DNA of 64,000 bases, taken from positions 7,734,157-7,798,156 of the forward strand of contig OZ007513.1 in NCBI GenBank assembly GCA_963931865.1, read 5' to 3'. The number at the start of each line of letters is the position of its first letter. The first letter of the stretch is position 1. A program made the translations under genes and the position numbers. Below the pieces are notes generated by a model. It saw only the letters and a list, made by a program, of their open reading frames with translations, searched no databases and was not told the origin of the DNA. The stretch is from Axinella damicornis. Its lineage: Eukaryota > Porifera > Demospongiae > Axinellida > Axinellidae. Positions 29,001 through 42,500 of the stretch are shown piece after piece.

Positions 29001-32000
29001 ATTAAACCTCCAGGCTTGTCCTTCCATGGTGCGGCAGGGATGTTACTTGACAACACAATCAAACTGGCACCAGCTAGCTAGCTACAGCTACGTACCTCAC
29101 CACTGAGCGTACCGTGCTTTTTTGCAGCAGTATGACGCAAAATGACGATCCTCTCGAATATCATTGGCTGTAGCTATGCGACGGTTCTGCAAAGCCCATA
29201 TATGGTCACAGCCACCCTGCTCTGCACGTGCATCAACAGGCTAGCCTTATTCAATTAGTATTACCTTATTCAATTAGCGGCATGGTCTAAGATAGATAGA
29301 CCCCTCCCTACACGGAACTAACCGACTTAAGCGCCCTTGGGAAACCTCGGAAGTGCTAATTGTGTCTCGGGCTGCGCCCTCGACCCAATTAGCACTTCCT
29401 CGGTTTCCCGCAGGGCGCTTAAGTCGGTTAGTTCCCTGTAGGGAGGGATCTATCCTATACTAATTAGGTCTATCATGTAGCAGCTGCTACAGCTTCACCA
29501 CTGATTGCAAAGATGGTGGTAGTGGAAACCATCAGGAGCGCATAATGAGGAAGCGAGTGGAAGGAAGGGAGGAGCGTGAAACAACCACACAAAGATTAAA
29601 AATTGAAAATTTTCCCACGGTAGTCCCATTACTATTTTAGCTCGCACGTGTATCGTTGTTTTTCTGTGATGCCATTGCATTGACTACAGCGACGGGCCAA
29701 ATCTCGATGGGAGAGAGAGAAAATAGTGTCTGTAAGTGTCACGGGATGTTTCCCAGCAGTCATGAACTCCAGAAAAGCAGAAGGGGCGGTTCTTTCCACT
29801 AGTTGAGACGCCCGCTTGACTGTGTGGAGCGGCTCGATCGACTGCATCATCATACAGCACTTTGTCGAGGTCTGTCACTACCAGTATGTCATTCCCTTGC
29901 CTCGCTACCATTGAAGTCCTGATACTGGCCTTTTCTCTGTCTTCTAGTAGTCATCATCCTTGAGTCTCCGTGCACGTGCGAGCTAAAAATAGTCACGGGA
30001 CTACCGTGGGAAAGTTTTCAATTTTTAATCTTTTGCGTGGTCATTTCACACTCTTCCCTTCCTTCCTTCCTTCCACTTGCTACTTCATTATGTGCTCCTG
30101 AAACCATATGGCAGTTGCCTTATTGTCTTTGATAAAATTGTTAGGCCTAGAAGAATCCACAAAGGGACCTCCCATCAGCCTCCCAAAAATTATACTTCTA
30201 TCATCCGAGATTCTATTAGAGTTGAAGTCACTGAAGACCTGCATAAACTGAAATGACTACACTGTTCCTTATATACTTGACCACCGCTTGCAACACTTGT
30301 GGGTTTTGTGGTTTTGTGACACATCTGCTATGAATGTCTGCAGAGCAATGAATATCAGGCTATGAATAACAATATCATTAGGGATCTATACTTCAAGCTG
30401 CAATGTAGAGGTGACTGCCTTATTCAGGTGACCGCTAAGGCCTTATTCAGGTGACCGCTAAGGCCTTATTCAGGTCAAGATAGATCAAGATAGGAGGGTG
30501 CATGGGAGAGAGTAGATTAAGTAACAAGCTGTAACCAGCCTTGATGCAATCTTCTCGCGGGTCTTGTCCCTCCCAAAGTGCCCTCCTAACTTGTCAGCAC
30601 GGCAAGCCCTGATTATCTTCAGCTGCTGTTCTGGCTCAGTAATCCACTGCCTGGGTCCGCTTTTGGGCTTGTAATTCAGAATACCATCCTGAATAGTAAA
30701 CTTCTTTGCCTTGTTGCGAGTTCTGCGTGAGATGCCAAGACGGCCATTCCATGGCCTTGCTTAGAAGTGGCCGAATTGAAGGCCAAAACGACCCGTTTCG
30801 AGGTTTGTATGTGTTGTTCTCGCCACTTACTGTTCACATAGACTGCCAAAGCACGGCTACAGTCGAGCTCCACGCAGCTAACGGTCGAGCGCCGAATAAG
30901 CCGGCTTCGCGCGGCATATTTGCGGTCAGTGTGCCCACGTTCAATTAAGTTCTCTCTACCCTGACGTCACGCACGTGATAAATTATCCCAGGCCCTCTCC
31001 CGCTTTTCCGTACTTTAGGCGACAAAAAGCTGTGCGGGGCCTGGGAACGAGGCTAGTAGGTGCTCAAATTGTCAAAATTCCGAGTCTCAAACTGATATTG
31101 AGTCACACTCTGGGGATCACATTTCCTATTATTTCGTCACCTGATTTCTAACAGCATGGCATGGCTAGCTTGTAGTATTTAGTGCTACTCACGTGACCCT
31201 CAACGAATCAGACGCCTCAGAATCGATCACATGACGGAGCATTAATAAGCTTAATGCACACTTTAGTGTGCATTATCTAGATAGTGCACACTTTTCAAAG
31301 ATCAAAGGCTGTCTCGGGTCAGTGAGTTGCACTAAGCAGTTTAGATACCAGTTTGCAGTGCATTACGGGCTTTAGTGCACTCGGGCAATCTAGTTAATGG
31401 TCTCGGGCGGATAATGCACTCGCCTTCGGCTCGTGCATTATCTCGCCCTCGACCGTTAACTAGATTGCCCTCGTGCACTAAAACCCGTAATGCACTGCAA
31501 AGTGGTATCTAAATATTACTTAGTGGTACAGTGAAACCTGCCTTAGCGGTCACCTGAATAAGGGGGTCACCTGAATAAGGGGGTCAACCTCCACATTGCA
31601 GCTTGAAGTATACCTTAGATCCCCTAACGCTATTGTTATTCATAGCCTGATATTCATTGCTCTGTAGACATTCATAGCAGTTGTGTCACAAAACCACAAA
31701 ACCACAAAACCCACAAGTGTTGCGAGCGGTGGTCAGGTATATAAGGAATTTATCTAGTAATCAATTCAACTTGGGATCAATTCAACTAGTGATCAATTCA
31801 TCAAATTTTTGGAGGCCAGATGGGAGGTCCCTTTGAGGATTCTTCTAGGCCTAACACTTTTATCAAAGACAATAAAGCAACTGCCATATGGTTTCCACTA
31901 CCACCATCTTTACAATCAGTGGTGAAGCTGTAGCAGCTGCATCCTCCTACATGTATTAGTAAGTGTGAAACTGTGATAACAGCCTATGCCATGTACACCA

Positions 32001-35000
32001 CACTGATTGCTGGCCTTGGTGAAAACCAGGACTGACAGGAAGTAGTAACTAGTATCTCCACTGTAGACAAAATGATCCTGAAGTGGCCATTGCTGCACTG
32101 CCTCGTGCAGGGAAGTCTGAGAACAGTTTAGTCTCACGATTTGGCTGATTTGCACAGTATTTTGAAGCCACGAAGCGTTAGCGAGGTAGCCGAGCGGGTC
32201 CAGGGAGGTGGTATAACGTGGAATACAGAATAACGGAATAGCGGAATAACAGAATAAGACCGGAAATGAAATTTTGAAAATATGCTTTGTTCTTTGCCGA
32301 CACGGCACGTGTACTATCATGCATGCATGATCGAGGGAGCTGCGCTGCGAGATCGAGCCACTGCTAGCTGTATCTGGACTTACAGAGGAGCTGCGCATTT
32401 TTGGTGATCCGGGTGATCCGGCAGTCCAGCTTTTACACAAGCCCGGTCCAGTCCGGGTTTTCACCACGGCCCTGATTGCCTGCGGCACTGTGGAGATGGT
32501 GGTACAGTGAAACCTGCTTTAGCGGTCACCTGAATAAGGCAGTCACCTCCACATTGCGGTCAGCTTGATGATGCCATAATGCCCTCTCCTTTGGGGTTAA
32601 CATAATTGATCAACCTGGGATTCTGGCTTACTGTAGGCGCTCAATTCGTCAAAATTCCGAGTCTCAAACCGATATTGAGTCACACTTCGGGGATCTCATT
32701 TCCTATTATTGCGTCACCTGATTTCTAATGGCATGGCATGGCTATAGCTTCAAAGCGCATACAGTACAGTTGAACAGCAAACAGGGGTTATCACAGCCTG
32801 TGAACATTAAAGGCACCATTGCGATATGGCTGGGATATCAGCGAAGGTACGAAATGGCAATGGTGAACCACAACAGAAGTTACCGTATAGCGGGTTATTT
32901 TCGTGGGTGGAAATTTTCGTGAAATGTTGGCTACGGTCGTCAGAATTAATTTTCGTGGTTCCAATTTTCGTGGCACCCGCGTTCGCTATCAGCGCGGATC
33001 ACGTAATATGAAAATTAGTACACGTGGCTTGTATGCCGAAGTACACTGATTTCAACGACATTGCGCTTCACTGTAAACGTGAGTGCGACGCTCCTTCATC
33101 AGTAAAAGACGTGTGGGAGGCCCGGTGTTGGAGAAGAACTACCATGCTAACGCGAGAATGGCAACCGTGTTGATCGGTGAGTTACTGGCTTCGTTTTTCG
33201 TCGCCGGGGTCCAGTCATCTCGATCACAACGCGAGGGACAGCTGGTGATAGAGGATCCTGTCAATCGAGGACACTGTCAACAGGACGCAGTCACGCAGGT
33301 ACAGCTACGAAGAGCCGTACAGTGTACTTAAACGACGGCACCTAGCTACGTGTTGCACAGCGCGATTATGGGTTGAAAATTTCGTGGGTGGAAAATTTCG
33401 TGACTTGTCGATGAGTCACGAAAATAACGAAAATTGGCACCCCACGAAAATAACCCGCTATACGGTACTCTTATTCTTTGCCCAAGGATATGGACGCATA
33501 GGATAATTTAATGCAGTGACAGTCTGACAACCGGGAACAAAGACAACTGCTATCAAGGGCGCATCGAGCCGCCGAAGGCGGCGAGAGGGCATGCAATGTT
33601 CATAGACGGCAAAATGCTGAGTGTTACTAAATATAGAATTCAAATTTTGACTGTATAAGCATAGACGTGCGCCCCTTATGCGGTCACCTTTGCACTTACG
33701 ATCGAGATGGCTGGCATTCCGTCTGTAGCGTTCGTCTTTGATGAGGACCTAGCTACCTAGCGTGAGCTATCATTCCCTCCCTCCAACTTACGCAATAGCA
33801 AATGTCGAGAGCGGCGAATGTTGGCATGCATCCGGCGATACTTTCTCCGAATCTGGGAGAGCTATCCGGACTTAGAAGAAGTACTTGGGCTAGAGATCGC
33901 TTGGATGGCGTTTCGGTACCGACATCGGTAGCACTCATCTTCCTTGCTCAGGAATAAGTTCCGTCGAACATCCGTAACCCTACTGTGCATGCAATTTCAC
34001 ATGCTTAACCGTCAACGTTATTTTTAGTAACACTCAGCACTATGCCATCTATACGTGCGCTATAGGAAGTCACATGCCCTCTCGCCGCCTCTGGTGGCTC
34101 GATGCGCCCTTGTCAGTACATATCCCATCAAAACTTAGGCGAGTTTTTGGAGGGAGCTGCTCCCCCATTTGGCAAAAGTAGACTGGGTAATCAATGCCTA
34201 GTAGGCTGCCATGCATACACATGCACACTAGTAAATGTTTAATCAACAACCGTAAGGTGTATTAATGTGCTAAGGTAATACTCACTCAAGCTCAGTTATC
34301 ACACGATCCTTTTCTCCAATAGCATCTTCCAACAGCCTTTGCAGCTACAGAAAGACATTCATGTGCGTACGTCATTCATCACAATACAGTCGATTGCTAC
34401 AAGTGCAAATATGTATGAGCGGTATGCAGTACCAAACTTCAGAGGGACTTCTTGTGAATCTTCTTGTGAATATATAAATTTATGTAGTGCATCTCAGTTC
34501 CAACATGGGACAACTAACCTGGTCTATTGTCTGCTCTCGCTGTAGAAGAACGTCCACCTTCTTGCTGCTCGGAGCACTGCTATCCATCAGCTCTTCCCTG
34601 CATGCAGACACCAATATTCATTTCATAAGTTATCGCTAAGGTTCCTTAGGATGCGGGTTTTCATTTGGGTTCACTTAAAATGTTTCAGAAACAGTGCACT
34701 CTATTTAGAATTTTGAACCGATCACAAGTTGGTAGCAGGGTTCAGGTCCGCTAACACCTGAGTCAGATCTGCTTAAGAACGCACATATCATAGCATACAT
34801 TCATCTGCACACACACAATATATGCATGCCTTCAGATCAGAGAGGTAGCTACCATTCCTAATTCTCACGGTCAGCACTAAAACTGGTAGGGTGTAGCCTC
34901 GTTCCCAGGTTCCTCCCTGCAAGTGCGGTGACAAAACGTACATACGAGGGGGGGGGGGGGGGGGGGGGGGATCCTGGGAGCGAGGCTGTGTACATAGGCT

Positions 35001-36551
35001 GCACTGACTGTACCTGACTTTGGCTCTCATGTCGGCCATTCGGATTTCGTTCCTAAGGAACTCGTTGATCTCGTCACGATCCTTCACTTCCCTGGCCAAA
35101 TGATAAAAACATTAGCACTGATTATGTACATGACGATACTACACGCACACTGTGCACTGGTGAAACTAAACAGGCTGATCACAGCCATAGACAATACAGG
35201 ATGACAATACACAGCCAAATTGTGCCTACAGTTGACTACAGCTATGTATCATGAAAGTCCGTGTCTGAAGTCTTCACAGTTGGTTGTAAACAATTGGTCC
35301 CTTGCTTAACTATGGTGGCCCATGCTCACACGCTTAAGGTTCCGGGATACCCAAATGTAATTAACAGGTGATTAATTAAGTGGGCGGGACTTCCTAGTTT
35401 TACAACTAATGTGGAGTTCGTTCTGGCTCACCCTAGTAAGCAAGGCCCACGCACTATGAAGTACAAGAGATGTACCATTGGATGCTGCGGAGATGAGCGG
35501 TACAAGCACTAGGGCACATGCACTGCGTGCAGTTATCGTACAAAGGATTTTTTGACATCAAATTTTGCAGATAGAAGGGACATTCAGAGCACAAATCGTA
35601 CTTTATCGAGACCTACCTTGCCGATAGTGGTGACAGAGACCATAGTGAAAGGCCGGGGAGGTCTACGATGAGAGATAGAATCGACGGAAGTCAAAAGTGG
35701 AAGTCACAGACGTCAAACCATCCCCCTTTCAGCACGTATTACTTCACGGAAAGAGCTGACTATTGCTGTTCAGCTGTCTCTGGCATTGCAACAGGTACCT
35801 CACTTTCACTCGCGGTAACAGCGCACACACTACACTGAACGGCAGCGAAGAAGTTTGACGTCGAAAATCAGTGGCCATCATGAACTCGTCTTCACTATGG
35901 CAGGACAGCAGCTGTCTTGGTTAGGCGCATGCGTACAGGAAGTCACGCCCACTTAATTACCTAATTAGTTATTGGGTATCCCGTAACCTCAATAGCACCA
36001 CATTTGCTCCATAACCCACACTAGACTACATACGTACCATTACAACTGACTACCTTTAATGCTCAATCTGAGTGCCAACTGCACTTAGTAGCTAGGGCAA
36101 CCGATGGGACAAAATTACGTCTTAAAATCATGCCTTGATCACGTTTTATTCTCACCTTGCGGATACTCGTGAATACTTATCAAGACTGCTGAGCTCAGCA
36201 CATCATACAGGAATTTTGCCAACTGTCACCAGGCCCTCTTCCGCGTTCCGCTTGAGGGCCTGGGTACGAGGCTCACTTGATCAGTGGACTCAGATTGCAT
36301 CCAACTGACATACAGCTCACCCCAATTATTAATAACACAGACACACATGATGTCACATACAGCCAACAATGGAGATCAATGGAAAAGCAAGAACGCTCAT
36401 GGCTTCACCGCTAAGGCTAGTCACAGTGCAATTGTGTCAGTGCACGACTGTGATGACGACGGTGTAGTCAAACTTTGCGTGCCTTTGCTGAGTGTGTTGT
36501 AAGTTTGCAAAAAAACCTCTCTACCAGGACAGTGTTTCCCAAAAAGGGTGC

Positions 36552-36586
<35 letters not shown>

Positions 36587-39500
36587 TTTCCTGGCCTATT
36601 ATCCTTTGATGTGGTCATTGGAATGCATTAAGTTCTACGATCTGGTCAATTCTGCACTATTTTCCACCCTCTTTCCGGTCAGTCTTGGGGGACACACTGC
36701 CAGGAGTGTAACTACGTACCACTGTGATGACACCCACACATTTAATTACCTTTCCTTCATTGTCAGTTCATACTCCAGCCGAGCAACGTTGCCTTGCATC
36801 TACGTGCAACAAGAAAGTCAGCAAGCGATCAGTTAGTACATTGGCAAGGGTAGCTAGCTGACACCCCCTTTCTACAAGTAATAAAAAACATTTAAAATGT
36901 AACAGGATGTAGGGATACCAGAACTGCAAAAAGTAAGGAAACAAGGTAGCTAGGGATGATCACACAAAACAGTGAAGTATACAACCCCCTACAGAGATCT
37001 TTTTCCATAATACGTGTATAATGAAAAAAGATATGTAGGGGGATTGTATACTTCACTGTTTTGTGTGATCATCCCTAGCTACCTTGTTTCCTTACTTTTT
37101 GCAGTTCTGGTATCCCTACATCCTGTTACATTTTAAATGTTTTTTATTACTGGTTTATGTCATTTTTTTTAGCAGCAGGCGCATCCATACTGGACTCTGG
37201 CATTTACACTGCCAGCAATGGCTGAAGAATCAGACCCAAGCATCTCAAAAGCCAACCCTTTTCTGGATGGATACTAAGCCAGTGCTCCCTGAGCTGAAGA
37301 CCATAGCTAAGTATAGTGTAGCTAAAATAGCTATACCAGATAGTAGTAGCGACACATTGTTGAGTCTTTAGATAGGCATTCACCCCTCTCACAGAACACA
37401 GTCTAGTAACATATATAGCACAGAGAATTTACCTCAATCTAGTTACGGCACGGTAATTACCACAACAGCAGCGCAAGGCACTTCTAATTCAGCGATCTTG
37501 GATAATAATTACGTATCGTTGCTAAGTGATCGTTTAAGTGCGCATGCGTACAAACATGAAAATGGCGTGACAAATGAAGCCATAGTTATTGAGTGGGCAG
37601 CTGTAGCCGCCTGGTGAAGACTTGGAGGTTGCCAAAAAGCGATGGGCTGGTGCACTGCTCGATGTAAAATGCTGCCGTTTCGTGCGAAAACCATCATGAG
37701 GGATTGAGGCGACGTTGAGCTAGCCCGTCTGAAAGAAGAAAGAAGAAGAAAGAAGAAGAAAGAAAAACAATTTGCCCGTTTTGCGAGTACCTGGTGCGGT
37801 ACTTTCGCGACGGTTTTTCGCGATGCGAGGAGTCTTGTTGGTCATGAAAACACTCGAAGATGAACGGTATGTGGTTATAAAGGCTTATAAGTGTACCGTT
37901 TCTGAGATTTGGAGAGATTCTTTTGTATTAGCATATATTGCGTGTACGTCGTATCCCTACATACAGAGTCTACCGACTCTGTGATATTGGCAACTACCGT
38001 AGTGTACGTATCAAGTGCCCACCCACTTCTTCACGCGAAAGTTACTGCACAGGGTCCAAAAGCAGTGTAGTAAGGGCCCACCCATCACAAAAGTTTTGAG
38101 CAGCATTTCTTAACCTCTGGGCGAGGTTGTGCATTCAAAAAGGCCGATTTACAGTCAACTACAGCGAGCTTAAAGACGCGCGATCAATTTCTACGCGTGA
38201 AAAATGGACTTAGATATTCATAGCCGGTCATTGATATTCACAGCTTACCGCAGCGCTTCTTGTTTATACAGTGCTGAATGGGTGGGCGGATACTACATGC
38301 CTAAGTAGTCTGAGTACGCATCTAGCGCCCACCCCCCTGTTCAGCGGCGTTCTAATGTCCCCAAACCCTGGGCGCTTAATACGTACTCTACGGTATGTCA
38401 TAAGGTGCACAACATGGCACAACATGTGCTATAACCTGCTCTCTCTTGTGTATAAGCTACGTACAGCTGGCTAGCCAGTGCTTGAGTGAGCTACATGTAT
38501 CTAGGCTTGTTGCTGGAGGTGAAGATGCCAAACAGTCTCAGTGTGCGAATCTCCTATACATACCATCCAATATGGTATACATAGTTTCGGCCCATCCAAC
38601 GGGTTAACAAAGTGGCGTTGCCGTAGTCTGACTGGTTAAAACTACACAATCGCATGTCCCCCCCTACATACGAGACATGCATATGCACGAGACTATGGCA
38701 CATGTATATGCACGAGACTATGGTACACATATGGTACATGAATATGCACGAGACTACGGTACATGTATATATAGGCATTAGACAAATGTACGTACACCCA
38801 CCTCTGTGCATGTAGGGCAAGGGGCTGCATCAGAAGGACTGAGATACTTGCGCAGTAGGTCACTTGCAAAACTGGAAGAAGTAACAGCAATCACAACATT
38901 GTCAGTTATTATTCACACCATATTATGAAATCGTACATTGTCCGGTTACCAAGGATACAGAATTCTACCACAGTGCGTGGGTGTTCCTTTGATGTACCGT
39001 GGAGGTTATCCCCCGCTATGACGTCATAGCGGAGGATAACCGATTTATCCTCCGCGGTACATCAAAGGATTGCCACGCTGTGCTGAGAATCAGAGAGTTG
39101 TAGCTGTCTAGCAGCCGGATCCAGCTACTACATGTAACTTGACTTGGAGGTTATGTCTGTGGTAGAAGCCGGATCTACTACATCAACTCGGAGGTTATGC
39201 GATTTATCCTCCTTGGAAAGTTTAGCCTCGGCTTCGCCTCGGCCAAACTTTCCCGCAGAGGATAAATCGCATAACCTCCGCGTCGACGTAGTAGATCCTA
39301 TACCATCACTCACTTTCTTTTGGTAGTGACACTTCCACGGTTGGGAGTCTTCGAATTCACTGGATGGTAATCTACACACGAGAGAGAACACAGAAATCCT
39401 GTGATCTAGAGCAGGCTGGCTGACAGCAACTTCCAATATATAGCTGCCTGATGTAACAGAAGACTTCTAATGCAGTCCTCTATATATGGCCAGGCACTAA

Positions 39501-42500
39501 CTACGAACGCCAAAGCAGTGTAGTCACATTTACACGCCATACATACGTACTATTACTATTTACCATGACCCACACAATTTCATACACCCAGGCCCTGCCC
39601 TGCTATTCGTCCGTACTGCAAGCAACAAAAAGCTGGGCGGGGCCTGGGAACGAGGCTATATGCCACCAACACACATAATACTGTTATACCAAAGCAGAGG
39701 TTTCTTGTTGTGATACGTATCACACAATGTGTCAGGCTACATCAAATACACAATGTCATTTGCCACCAGCTCACCAGAACCTTCCTGGTCAGACGGTACA
39801 CCATCTGATGGCTCCCTGCAGAGTACACGTCAACAAGATTGGAGAGTAAATCAATACGGACATGAGCTTCACAGTCAAATAGACAGATAAGCTACACAGG
39901 CATTCTGAAGCATTCAGCGCCATGTGTACGTAGGTTATTTCAGCATACATACCACTAATAGTAGTAGAGCTGTAACGATATTGTTTTGCTGTACCGATAC
40001 ATTGCACCTGATGCGATATATTGACATAATTATTGCGATACATCAACATATGTTAAGCTGAAGGACAGGTCAGAGTGAGGAATGTATGAAAGAGGCTGTT
40101 ACTGTCATTACACTCCTGGTAGGGGAAAAATTGTGCCGCGTAATGCAATGTAAATAAATAATGTAAATAATTAACCTTACACTACCTTGCGAATGGCCTA
40201 CAAAGAATCTGCCTACACCATCGTGATCGCTATCGTTCAGTGACCCAAGTGTACAATTTTTGTGCTGAAACTCACCTTGGTGGTGGAGATACAAGCGCTT
40301 TTGTCTCGCCGTGGCCGCCATTGCTCGAGCGCTCTCTCCGACTTCCGGTGGCAGTACCGTTCTTAGGAAAGGCACACAAAGATTCCGACCACACAGCCGT
40401 GATCGCTGTCGTAAACTGACGGTTACATGCCAAAACTCACCGTGCTGGCTAAGTTGTGAGTGCTGTCTTGTCTTCCTTTTGGTCGCCATTGGTCGCGATC
40501 GACTGAGCCACGTGGCATGTGTGTTAATTGGAACGAATTGCAATAATTAGCTTCGCTACGGCGAGGCAACCGCGGCGTTGCAACGGCTACCAGGAGTGCG
40601 GTTGCCCCTCGTTACAACTTCAGGTTTACTTAAACAAGTGATGCAGTTTTGGATAGGTATTGAAATTTAAAGTCGAGATATTGCGAGATATTTCGATACT
40701 GTGATAGGATGTATTGAAATGATATTATATAAGTATCACCATAGTACCAAGCTATACCGGAAAATATCACGAGTTTGTTGCCGTAGTATTGTTACGAGTG
40801 CGAAGCACGAGTAACAATGCCGAAGGCGACAAACGAGTGATATGTTTCCGGTATAGCTTGGTACTATGGTGATACTGATTTTATCATACAAACCTGGAAT
40901 TTCATTGCACGTTCCTCTACCAATGAACGTAGCGAATGCGCGTTACCATAGCTTGCTTGGTGACAATATTTTTCAGTTCTGGTTCACCCTTCGCGTTAGT
41001 ACGGCAAGCTTCAAACGCTTGGGCGAGAAGGCCTGCGTACCAAGCCCAAGGCGGAGCCACGGCAGCTGTACGGTCGGTCCACGCTGATGACTGGCAGTTG
41101 TACGGTCCATTTCAAACGGGATGCCCGAGTATACAAACGAGTTCAACCTCGACTTCCGGAAGTATCGAGATGTAAGTCAGTCCTCTTCAGGAGCCCAAAA
41201 GGTAGTCAGTATCAGCTAGTCCAGGTAGTCTCTGACATAGATTTGCTGTAGCGCACGTGACGTAATTACTGTACATAATACGGATCTCTCGCGTGACCAA
41301 CAGTACTAATATGGATTTTTCACGTGACCTACTGTACAAAATATGGATTTTTATCAACTGCGCTTGCGTACCAGGCTTTCCCATTGACTGCTGTACGTTA
41401 TTCAAACGTAGGTGTATGATAAATTGCAATAATATATATAATATTTCGATATAATATTACCGTATAGCGCTTAAATTTCGTGGGTCTAAATTTTCACGAA
41501 TTTCGCGAATTACAGGTCATTCGCGAAATTATTTCAAAGAACATTTTGACACGTGTTGTGCGCCTACAGCTACGTGGACAGTATTCCAGCGTACGCGCGC
41601 GACAGCTAGCTTGATGGCTCTGTTTGTGTACTTCAACAGTGAGGATGGACAGTAGTCGAAGTGTATGCTTCCCGATCCACATGGAGAGTTCTCCCAAGAG
41701 GTACCATCTGACATGTGCGATATCTGCCAATACTGAAGTTGCCAGCTCGATCCGGCGAAGGTTAGGGGAACGCCCAGGTATTTGAAAACAAACTCTGCGA
41801 GCGTCGAAGTGGGGAAGAGAGTGTCGCAGAATACAACGCACCGACGAAGCTAGTTGAGTTCAGCGCGCACGGAAGTCTTCGAGTGCAGTATAGTACACCA
41901 CGCCCATTGTGTGGGCGTGGCATTTTACCGCGAATTCGCGACATTTTTTCAACGAAATGTTCTCAAAGAGCAATTCGCGAAAATTTAGACCCGCGAAATA
42001 TAAGCGCCATACGGTATATCGCATGTATTGATATCATATTGTGGCTGTTAGTATTGCGATATATATATCGATATGCCGATATATTATTGCGGCTCTAAAC
42101 AGTAGTGTCCCCAAGAGCAAAAGAATGGAATTGGCTACAAAATAAAAGCAGTACAAACCTTGCTTCTGGAATAGGTGGCTCCACAAAGAAGTTGGACTTC
42201 CTCTGTGCGACAGGAGAAGAGCCACCGGCTGTGGGGGTCCAGAACTTCTGTGACATACTTGATATTCGCTGCCGGATGGAAGTGGACACTTTCCATGGCT
42301 TGTTATCTCCTTCAATCTCTCGGTTCTCCACATCTGCTGGTACTACACATGCAGAGACAAACATAGTGAAACGTACACTGTACCTAGCCTCGTTCCCAGG
42401 CCGTCTGCCGCTTTGTTTTTAGTCGCATACATGACCTTTGAACCCCCATCAGATAAGCTGGCAGAAGGCCTGGTACCACTCCTACGTCATTTACAAGCAA

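Larger units (their letters stand above)
39965..42097. mobile_element. hAT-type element carrying nested insertions
   Basis: Ends TAGAGCTGTAACGATAT / ATATTATTGCGGCTCTA with flanking AATAGTAG and AACAGTAG, an 8-bp duplication with one mismatch, as in hAT elements. GATAT/ATATC-rich subterminal regions. Inside: element A (40109-40613), a long hairpin (40745-40872) and a TA-MITE (41458-42016). No transposase. Confidence 0.65.

Noticed and set aside
31916..32488. 190-codon minus-strand ORF
   Set aside because: Starts in unique sequence but half lies in repeat E, and no domain or codon pattern supports a protein.
40070..40543. 157-codon minus-strand ORF
   Set aside because: Lies inside element A and is broken in other copies.
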